A DNA stretch of 64,000 nucleotides from NCBI GenBank assembly GCA_041305345.1, contig JBFYLP010000005.1, positions 62,001-126,000 on the forward strand, given 5' to 3'. The position numbers and the translations under genes were made by a program. Under the pieces are notes generated by a model, which saw nothing but the letters and a program-made list of their open reading frames with translations, made no database searches and was not told where the DNA came from. The DNA comes from JACRGC01 sp041305345. Its GTDB lineage: Archaea; Micrarchaeota; Micrarchaeia; Norongarragalinales; SBBD01. Positions 42,497 to 48,995 of the stretch are shown here, in pieces. Numbering within the stretch: the stretch's first letter is position 1; each line of letters starts with the position of its first letter.

Positions 42497-42964
42497 ATGG
42501 AAAGAACGTTGATACTGCTAAAGCCGGATTGCGTGCAGCGGTCGCTCGTTGGCAAAGTTGTCTCGCGCTTCGAGGGAAAGGGCCTAAAAATCGTTGGTAT
42601 GAAGATGATGCAGCTGGAAGACAAGCTGCTCGATGAGCATTATTCGCATTTGAAGGAGAAGCCGTTCTTTGCGGGCATTAGGAAATTCATGAAAAGCACG
42701 CCGGTAATCGCAATGGTTCTCGAAGGGCTCGAATGCGTCGAGGTTGTGAGAACAATGTGCGGCCCCACGAATGCCAGGAAGGCGCCTGCAGGGAGCATAA
42801 GGGGCGATTTTGGGATGTCAGTGCAAAGCAACATCGTGCACGCTTCCGACAGCAGTGAAACTGCGGAAAAGGAGGTGAAGAGGTTCTTTTCGAAATCGGA
42901 ATTGTTTGAATATGAGAAGGCGGATTTTTTGATTGCATATTCATCGGATGAGCAGAAGGGCTAG
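42497..42964 (+). CDS. ndk: nucleoside diphosphate kinase
   Basis: A 155-residue enzyme that equilibrates NTPs and NDPs by a phosphohistidine. It begins MERTLILLKPDCVQRSLVGK, has MVLEGLECVEVVRTMCGPTN, AGSIRGDFGMSVQSNIVHAS with the catalytic His, and the EKEVKRFF end. Complete. The last 23 nt, including most of the stop, are repeated directly after the gene, just before the ADP-dependent kinase start. Confidence 0.97.
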   Translation: MERTLILLKPDCVQRSLVGKVVSRFEGKGLKIVGMKMMQLEDKLLDEHYSHLKEKPFFAGIRKFMKSTPVIAMVLEGLECVEVVRTMCGPTNARKAPAGSIRGDFGMSVQSNIVHASDSSETAEKEVKRFFSKSELFEYEKADFLIAYSSDEQKG

Positions 42965-42989
42965 TGTCATCGGATGAGCAGAAGGGCTA
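42941..42989 (+). repeat. 23-nt tandem repeat of the ndk 3' end
   Basis: The 23 nt starting TCATCGGATGAGCAGAAGGG at 42941-42963 recur exactly at 42967-42989, 3 nt apart. The second copy ends at the ATG of the next gene, and its AGAAGGG may serve as the ribosome binding site for it. Confidence 0.9.
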
Positions 42990-44438
42990 ATGATGGTCGA
43001 TAGTGCGATTCTGGAGAGGATTTGGAGCAGGAAGCTAATCGATGCACTCGAGCATCCATACCTGCATATGCGCTCGCAGAGGGTTTTTTGCGCGTTCAAC
43101 GCAATCACCGATGCGGTGGTGCATTTTGACAGGCGGACGCTAGAAAGGGAGCTAAGGAAGTGCGACCACGAAAAAATCAAGGCCGCCATTGCCAATCCCA
43201 ATCTTTCCTCGATTGAAACAAAGGAGGAGTTCTTCGCTGCCCTGCTAAAAATGTTCTCAGCCGGGAAGGCAATTGAGCTTCCCTCCTTCAACCCGAAACT
43301 TTTCGTATGGTTCAAGCGCATTTTCAAGGAAGAGATTAGGATGGGCGGACAGGCCGGGATCATCTCAAACCAGATGGCGAAATTGGGCGTTAATACGGTC
43401 TGCTATTCCCCCGTGCTCTCGAAGGAGCAGTCGAAACTGTATTTCAACAATAGCTTGTATTTCCCTATCATCCGGAATGAAAGGCTCGTTTTCAGGAAGC
43501 CTAGGGCGAGCTACAGGGATGGCGATTCCACGAAAACCAACTGGATTTTCGAGTTCCGGAAGGGCGATAGGATCAGGTTTGGCAAAAAGGGGCTCGTTTG
43601 CCCGCGCTCGAATAGGATTATTGTGGCATCAAGGCCGAAAAAATACTTGCCCCTCTTCCCAATAGGAATGGATGGCTTCCTTCCCCAACTCTCCAGTTCC
43701 TTCGACGTGTTCTTCCTTGCAGGCTTCCAGTCGTTCCAGCAGCGGATGGAGGGAAAACATTTCCGTTCCTACCTGAATAAGCTGATTTGGCAGCTAAAGC
43801 AGCTGCACCAAAATAAAAACGCCAGGTTCCATTTGGAGTACGTTGCGATCCACGACCCGCTCCTCGATAAGACAATTTACCCCGCCTTGCTGCCGCATTT
43901 CGACAGCCTTGGGATCAACGAGGTTGAAACCATCCATTTCCTAAGGCGTCTTGAGGAGTATGATTATGCGGAAAGGCTCGAGCACCATGAATCCGCGCTG
44001 AACTTTTACAAATCCCTGCTAAGGCTCTTCCACAGGCTAAGATTAAAGCGGCTGCACGGCCACACGCTTGGGTATTTCATGCTGCTCCTACGGAAGGATT
44101 ATGCGGGAAGGATCAGGCCGCAGGAATTCGTGAATGCATTGCTCTTTGCCTCGAGGGTCGCGGATGGACGCGCATTCTACGGCAAGACGCCTTCCTTTGC
44201 AGACATTAGGAAATTGCACAACCTGAAAATTTCAAAAGAGGGGATTGAAGCGCTTAGGGGCTTTGCTTCTGGGTTCTTCGGAAGCAATGAACGAGCCAGG
44301 AAATTCCTGCTAAATGGCATCCTCGAAGCTGAGGACCACCTCTTGATAATGGTCCCAACTGCATTGGTGAAGCCTAAGGCAACTGTTGGGCTAGGAGATA
44401 CGATTTCATCAGTGGCATTCGCAAGTGAGCCCTTCTGA
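42990..44438 (+). CDS. ADP-dependent sugar kinase (phosphofructokinase/glucokinase family)
   Basis: A 482-residue member of the archaeal ADP-dependent kinase family, which phosphorylates glucose or fructose-6-phosphate with ADP in the modified Embden-Meyerhof pathway. Motifs: GGQAGIISNQMAKLG, YSPVLSKEQSKLYF, NWIFEFRKGDRI, FLAGFQSFQ, HLEYVAIHD, SLGINEVETI and the catalytic VGLGDTISS near the end. PfkC and GlkA cannot be told apart by eye. It starts 25 nt after ndk, so co-transcription is likely. Confidence 0.9.
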   Translation: MMVDSAILERIWSRKLIDALEHPYLHMRSQRVFCAFNAITDAVVHFDRRTLERELRKCDHEKIKAAIANPNLSSIETKEEFFAALLKMFSAGKAIELPSFNPKLFVWFKRIFKEEIRMGGQAGIISNQMAKLGVNTVCYSPVLSKEQSKLYFNNSLYFPIIRNERLVFRKPRASYRDGDSTKTNWIFEFRKGDRIRFGKKGLVCPRSNRIIVASRPKKYLPLFPIGMDGFLPQLSSSFDVFFLAGFQSFQQRMEGKHFRSYLNKLIWQLKQLHQNKNARFHLEYVAIHDPLLDKTIYPALLPHFDSLGINEVETIHFLRRLEEYDYAERLEHHESALNFYKSLLRLFHRLRLKRLHGHTLGYFMLLLRKDYAGRIRPQEFVNALLFASRVADGRAFYGKTPSFADIRKLHNLKISKEGIEALRGFASGFFGSNERARKFLLNGILEAEDHLLIMVPTALVKPKATVGLGDTISSVAFASEPF

Positions 44439-44465
44439 AATTTCCAAAAAAAAGCCAAATTCAAA

Positions 44466-44822
44466 TCACAATAGTTTCAATTTCGAGGTAACCGCATCAA
44501 CCTTCTTCTCGTCATCGGGGCCTACAACAAGGGCCGTGATTGTGCCCGCTCTTATTTGCGTATGCCCCGCATCCCTTATCATTATTGCAATCATTCCCCC
44601 GGATTTGGCCTTCAAGAACAGTTCCCGCAGCTCCTTTTCGGATTTCACCTTTAGAACGATCTTCTTCTGCCCTTGGCGCCACCATTCCTCCGATTTTTCC
44701 GGCGAATGGAATGCGGTTTCAATGTAGCCCTCAACGGAAGCGTGCGACGCCTGCGCTGCGATTTTCCCCTTCCCCATCTCCAAGTCGGCCCTAATGACAA
44801 TTGCTTGTTTTAACATCATCAA
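44466..44822 (-). CDS. pth2: peptidyl-tRNA hydrolase, archaeal type (Pth2)
   Basis: A 118-residue enzyme that frees tRNA from drop-off peptidyl-tRNAs. Family sequence: KQAIVIRADLEMGKGKIAAQ, ASHASVEGY, KIVLKVKSEKELRELFLKAK and the C-terminal IRDAGHTQIRAGTITALVVG. Complete by length. Two alternative ATG starts lie within two codons. It is downstream of rio1 by 8 nt on the same strand. Confidence 0.95.
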   Translation of the reverse strand: MMMLKQAIVIRADLEMGKGKIAAQASHASVEGYIETAFHSPEKSEEWWRQGQKKIVLKVKSEKELRELFLKAKSGGMIAIMIRDAGHTQIRAGTITALVVGPDDEKKVDAVTSKLKLL

Positions 44823-44830
44823 TCACCGTT

Positions 44831-45604
44831 TCATCCGTATTTTGCTGCTTCCCCCTTAATATATTTCAGTGCGTCCTCGAAATTCACGTCCGCGCCCATT
44901 TTCCGGAAATATTTTAGCACGTTCATCAGGTCATTTCTCAAAAATTCCTCGGCCTGCGGGTGATGCATTAGAACCGCCTGCCCCACATCTATTATGTAGG
45001 GATTGCCTTTGTGGATGATCACGTTGAATTCGCTCAAATCCGCGTGCACAAGCTTCACGGCGTGCATTTTCCTCATGTCCAAAAGAAGCTTGGAAAGCGT
45101 TTCATTTGGGCTTTCGAGATAAACATCCTTGAGCAGGGCTGAAGGGACCCCTCCTTCGCCAAGAAATTCCATCACAACTATGTTGTCCCTGTGCTTTACC
45201 GGCCTCGGCACATTGATGCCAGCTTCGGCGCATATTTTCAGGTTGGAAAATTCCTTCTTTGCAAAAATCCTAACCATATCGCGCCTTCCTCGTGGCCTTG
45301 GGAAGCGCTTGTCGCCCTCCAAATATTGGATCCTCTTCTGGAACGAGGGCCCCTCGTTTTTGAAAACCTTCACCGCAAGGTATTCCTTCATTCCATCCTT
45401 TTCCCTAGTAGCCCTGTAAACGGCCGCCTCCTTCCCGTGCTGCAAGGGAAAATCGAGCGATGAGAAAACGCCCCCGCCCATCAGGAATTTGAGCGTGCGG
45501 ATGGTCCCATCGTCGAAAACGCGCTCGGAGAACTTGAGCTGCTCCTCCTTGAGCATCTTTTCGCCCCTTTCCGGGCGCTTGCGGGTGCTGAGTTTTCGTG
45601 CCAT
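44831..45604 (-). CDS. rio1: Rio1-type serine/threonine kinase
   Basis: A 257-residue atypical kinase acting in small-subunit maturation. The N-terminal SERVFDDGTIRTLKFLMGGG and the nucleotide loop GKEAAVYRAT precede VKVFKN (lysine), HADLSEFNVIIHKG (catalytic loop) and IIDVGQAVLMHHP (metal loop). I use ATG 45604, giving MARKLSTRKRPERG; an ATG two codons earlier overlaps the stop of the orphan gene as ATGA. The first 18 codons are present a second time, degraded, at 46474-46527. Confidence 0.95.
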   Translation of the reverse strand: MARKLSTRKRPERGEKMLKEEQLKFSERVFDDGTIRTLKFLMGGGVFSSLDFPLQHGKEAAVYRATREKDGMKEYLAVKVFKNEGPSFQKRIQYLEGDKRFPRPRGRRDMVRIFAKKEFSNLKICAEAGINVPRPVKHRDNIVVMEFLGEGGVPSALLKDVYLESPNETLSKLLLDMRKMHAVKLVHADLSEFNVIIHKGNPYIIDVGQAVLMHHPQAEEFLRNDLMNVLKYFRKMGADVNFEDALKYIKGEAAKYG

Positions 45605-45606
45605 GG

Positions 45607-46440
45607 TCATTCTCCTTTTGGTAAGTTCTTATTCGCCCACCTTAGAGCCTTGTTAACGAACTTATTCGTCATGAATCTGGACGCTTCCGAATAAAAAATA
45701 AACAAATCTGGCGTCAGGGGGGTGGTTTCATCAAATAATGCAGTTTCCGTCCTTCCGTAAATGGAATTAATGATTCTCCACGACTCCGTTCTTTTGCTGG
45801 AATCGCGAAGGGCTGCGATGCTAGAGTTCCTCCCCCTTAATTTTCCCTCGATGGTTCGCATGATCTTGGAAAAATCCTCTTTGTTCATTTCGACCTTGAA
45901 AAGCATCCTGTTGTCGAGATGCAATTCATTCTTATAGGCGAAATGGCTTCCGGTGAGGACGTCCTCCGTAAACGTTGGCCTTTGCATTCCGTGCACGGAT
46001 GCCTGTTCGTATTCAGGGCGATAGTGCTTGAAAGCCCTATTGAATGCGATTTTGGGAAGGATAAGTCTCCTCGAAAACCTTACGTTCATCTGGAAGCTGC
46101 GAAGCCCAGAAGTATTTTTGAACGGTTTCGCGGAATCAAACACTAACAACGCAGGCAGCTTGCCTCCTTCAACATCCCGCCATTTTGTCAGATCCACACG
46201 CGGGGGGATTTTCCTTATGGCGCGGCCCACTGCCCCGTGAATTGTTGCTTGCAACCGGGAAATCCATTCGCCTGCGGCCATCTTATACCGCGGGTCTACG
46301 TAATATGCGGGTATGCCAAGTGCGGCGGTATTAAGGGGCTTGCCAGTATGGAACACTTCCTCTCGAGGGCAGCCCCTCAAAAAAAACGGATTTGTCAAAT
46401 CCCTCCGAAATTCATCTATTTTTTCCAACTTTTTTGCCAT
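45607..46440 (-). CDS. orphan protein inserted before rio1, unknown function
   Basis: A 277-residue soluble, basic protein that I do not recognise. It begins MAKKLEKIDEFRRDLTNPFF, contains KLPALLVFDSAKPFKNTSGL and RSFQMNVRFSRRLILPKIAF, and ends ALRWANKNLPKGE. No signal peptide or membrane segment. It overlaps the rio1 start region and sits between the genuine rio1 and a broken copy of the rio1 start, so it is best read as inserted cargo. Base composition is AT-richer than rio1 and nfo. Not obviously related to the cargo protein next to purM. Confidence 0.72.
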   Translation of the reverse strand: MAKKLEKIDEFRRDLTNPFFLRGCPREEVFHTGKPLNTAALGIPAYYVDPRYKMAAGEWISRLQATIHGAVGRAIRKIPPRVDLTKWRDVEGGKLPALLVFDSAKPFKNTSGLRSFQMNVRFSRRLILPKIAFNRAFKHYRPEYEQASVHGMQRPTFTEDVLTGSHFAYKNELHLDNRMLFKVEMNKEDFSKIMRTIEGKLRGRNSSIAALRDSSKRTESWRIINSIYGRTETALFDETTPLTPDLFIFYSEASRFMTNKFVNKALRWANKNLPKGE

Positions 46441-46473
46441 ATCCTTTTTTCGCCTATATTCGGGATGAATTCA

Positions 46474-46527
46474 AAGAATCTTCTCAATGCGTTAAGGCCG
46501 CTTGCGGGTTGAAAGCTTCATTGCCAT
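46474..46527 (-). pseudogene. degraded copy of the rio1 5' end
   Basis: From ATG at 46527 the minus strand translates MAMKLSTRKRP, a stop, then RIEKIL and a second stop. Genuine rio1 reads MARKLSTRKRP, E, RGEKML, K. Ten of the first eleven residues agree, while several of those codons differ only synonymously (AAA/AAG, CTC/CTT, AGC/TCA, CGC/CGG, CCG/CCT). This is what a homologous gene from a diverged relative, later truncated, would look like. It lies 18 nt from the nfo stop, where rio1 itself would be expected. Confidence 0.85.
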
Positions 46528-46545
46528 AAAAATTTCCTTGAATCG

Positions 46546-47391
46546 CTATTCATTGGCCGCCATCCTCCCATATATCTCTTGCATCTCCAATGCATCATTT
46601 TCAATCTCGGGGCTCTCGCATATTATCGTTCCGGAGCAGTTTTTCTCCACGAGCGCCTCCGCGAGGAGCTGGAAATCGGGCGATTTGCTCGAGATTGGCA
46701 GATGGTTCCTTTCGCCTTTTTCCGTGAAGGCGATCCCCTCGAAATGGATGTGGAGCGTTTGGAGGTGCCTTTTGCCGAATTGCTCAACCTCTTCAAGTAT
46801 TTTTATAAAATCCCCCTTCTTCTTCAATCCGCCATTTGTTCTCGCGTGCAGGTGGCCAAAATCAATGCACGGGTTCACTTTCTCAAATCCGAATTCCTTC
46901 GCAAGGGAGAAATTCTCCCCAATTGTGCCGAACTGCGAAATTTTGCCCATCACTTCCGGCGCAAGAATGGTGTTTTCAATTTTTCGGCTGTTAAGCTGCT
47001 GCAAAATCAAATCAACCTGCCCCTCCATCTCCTCATATGCCTGCTTTTTCTCCATTTTCCCATAGAACGCGGGGTGAAAAACGATTCTCTTGGCACAGGC
47101 AAGGCCGCCGATGCGGCAGCTCTCGATTATCCGGATCCTGCTTGCGTCCCTCTTGTACTTATCCTCGGAGAGGAGGTTGATGTAATATGGCGCGTGGGCT
47201 GAAACCACCAAGCCCAGCTTCCCTGCCAGTTCGCCTACCTTCCTAGCCGCCTCCTCCTTCAGGTTCACGCTGTGCACGAATTCGAGCTCCATCGCCTGCA
47301 GCTTCAGATCGTGCACGCACTGCAGCCCATCAAGCGTCGTGCCCCTGCTCCTGATTGGCAATCCGGCCGTCCCAAAAATGATCATTCCCAA
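46546..47391 (-). CDS. nfo: endonuclease IV-like TIM-barrel protein (AP endonuclease family 2)
   Basis: A 281-residue xylose-isomerase-like TIM barrel. Candidate metal ligands are in VVSAHAPYYINL, IVFHPAFYG, ILAPEVMGK, CIDFGHLHAR and LHIHFEGIAF. This matches archaeal endonuclease IV homologues that cut at abasic sites, though sugar isomerase-like relatives share the fold. Start could be at 47391 or 47385. It abuts the GGDEF gene upstream on the same strand. Confidence 0.85.
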   Translation of the reverse strand: MGMIIFGTAGLPIRSRGTTLDGLQCVHDLKLQAMELEFVHSVNLKEEAARKVGELAGKLGLVVSAHAPYYINLLSEDKYKRDASRIRIIESCRIGGLACAKRIVFHPAFYGKMEKKQAYEEMEGQVDLILQQLNSRKIENTILAPEVMGKISQFGTIGENFSLAKEFGFEKVNPCIDFGHLHARTNGGLKKKGDFIKILEEVEQFGKRHLQTLHIHFEGIAFTEKGERNHLPISSKSPDFQLLAEALVEKNCSGTIICESPEIENDALEMQEIYGRMAANE

Positions 47392-48164
47392 ATCCGCCCC
47401 TTCCTGGACATCTTGTCCTCATACATCCGTTTGTCGACCTCGTTGAGCACGTGCTCCAACGGCTCGTGCCTGCTTTCCGTATGGACGCCTGCGCTTACTC
47501 CGAACCTGAAGGGTTTGCTAATCCCCCTTTGTGCAAGGTGCCTATTGATCTCCTCGCCGTGCGCGCTAATCAGCTCGCCATTCATCTGTTCGCCAAGCTT
47601 GCGGATCCTATCGGCTATTTTCTCCGCAGTCCCCCTAGGCACGTTCCGAAAAAGGAAGATGAATTCGTCGCCGGCGTGGATGCCGTGCCGCCCCATATTG
47701 AAATCCCCCTTGCCGACAAGGTCGTCTTGCCGTATCAATTCCCTCGCACCTACCGCGAATTTCCTAAGCACCCCATCGGCGAATTCGTGGCCGAGCGCAT
47801 CATTGAGCAGCTTGAAGTTGTCGAAATCGGTCTTGATGATTGAGAGGGGCGCTTTGGCGCCCGCCTTCCTTAAGTTCTTTTGCAAGAGCTCGTTGATCTT
47901 CCATTTAGTGAACACGCCCGTAAGCTTGTCGATTTCCGCATTCTCGCGCACCCTGCCCGCACGCGCGCCCATTATATACCCCCCGACAACCGGAAGCAGG
48001 CTCAGGCCGATTCCCGCGATTTTCTCCCTTGTGCTCACCGGCAGGTGGCCCCATTTCCTCGCAAACCATTTTCCCCCGGCCAAGACCCAGCTCCTCCTGG
48101 CATCGGTAAAGCGCCGTTTTTCCCCTTGGGATGCGAAATATTCCAAAAGATTCCATTTCATGAA
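47382..48164 (-). CDS. GGDEF-domain protein (putative diguanylate cyclase)
   Basis: About 260 residues. After a basic N-terminus and one weak hydrophobic segment (IAGIGLSLLPVVGGYIMGA), the GGDEF domain starts with EIDKLTGVFTKWKINELLQK and has IIKTDFDNFKLLNDALGHEFAD and the active loop HAGDEFIFLF. The first Gly of GGDEF is Ala, which some active cyclases tolerate. A C-terminal VSAGVHTES...VDKRMYEDK completes the fold. GGDEF proteins are rare in archaea. ATG 48164 is supported by CCTTTTATGCC about 25 nt upstream. No c-di-GMP receptor is visible. Confidence 0.82.
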   Translation of the reverse strand, partial: FMKWNLLEYFASQGEKRRFTDARRSWVLAGGKWFARKWGHLPVSTREKIAGIGLSLLPVVGGYIMGARAGRVRENAEIDKLTGVFTKWKINELLQKNLRKAGAKAPLSIIKTDFDNFKLLNDALGHEFADGVLRKFAVGARELIRQDDLVGKGDFNMGRHGIHAGDEFIFLFRNVPRGTAEKIADRIRKLGEQMNGELISAHGEEINRHLAQRGISKPFRFGVSAGVHTESRHEPLEHVLNEVDKRMYEDKMSRKGRIWE

Positions 48165-48255
48165 CATCCTTGCGTTCCCGAGGCATAAAAGGCTTCCGTT
48201 GCGTTGAGGGGCAAGGTATTTAATTCTGCTAGCGCAGTTTAATACCGGTGTGAAC

Positions 48256-48930
48256 ATGGTCAACCTTACCTACCTGGGCCATTCCGCATTTGAATTGAAT
48301 TTCGGTAAAAAAACGGTCCTGATCGACCCGTGGCTCAACCCGCACCCGAAGGAGGAAAGGCTTGTGCAGCCCGCATATTCCGCGGAACAGGTGAAGAATG
48401 CGGACCTGATACTTATTTCGCACGAGCATTTCGACCATTTCGACCCGCTGGACGTCAAGCGCATCTATGAGCGCACCTTCGCGCATATCGTGGCCCCGGA
48501 AACCGTGTTTGAAAGGATCGAGATTCCAGAGAACAGGAAGATGGTAGCCTACCTGGGCGACAGGTTCACCTACCAGGGATTCGACATACAGGTTGTCGAG
48601 GCTAAGCACCCCCAGGCGGCATATTCGGTTGGCTACATCATTTCAGATGGCCTCCAGAGCGTCTACTTCGCAGGCGATACATATGATTTCTACGGGCTTA
48701 GCAAAATCAAGGCGGATGTTGCGTTAATTCCAATCGGCGGTACTTATACGATGGATATGATAGGCGCGCTATCCGCGGCAAAGAAGCTCCACGTATCCCA
48801 CATAATCCCAATGCATTACAACACTTTTAGCAACATCAAGGCCAACCCCTACGAGTTTGCAAAGCGCGCCCGAACCGAGACCAAGGCGCAGGTGCACGTC
48901 CTTGAAGTTGGGCATTCAATTGAGCTTTAA
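48256..48930 (+). CDS. UPF0173-type metallo-beta-lactamase-fold hydrolase
   Basis: A 224-residue MBL-fold protein: MVNLTYLGHSAFELNFG, ILISHEHFDHFDPLD (metal site; first ligand set HEHFDH), AKHPQAAYSVGY, VYFAGDTYDFYG and HIIPMHYNTF. This is the widespread UPF0173 (YtkL-like) family with uncertain substrate. A GTG six nucleotides upstream is an alternative start. The box GTATTTAATTC near 48215 lies about 35 nt upstream, divergent from the GGDEF gene. Confidence 0.88.
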   Translation: MVNLTYLGHSAFELNFGKKTVLIDPWLNPHPKEERLVQPAYSAEQVKNADLILISHEHFDHFDPLDVKRIYERTFAHIVAPETVFERIEIPENRKMVAYLGDRFTYQGFDIQVVEAKHPQAAYSVGYIISDGLQSVYFAGDTYDFYGLSKIKADVALIPIGGTYTMDMIGALSAAKKLHVSHIIPMHYNTFSNIKANPYEFAKRARTETKAQVHVLEVGHSIEL

Positions 48931-48995
48931 GCAAGTCATTTAGCACAAAGCCTTTCAACTCCCACATATCATTTACTCCAAAGACCACAAGCGTT

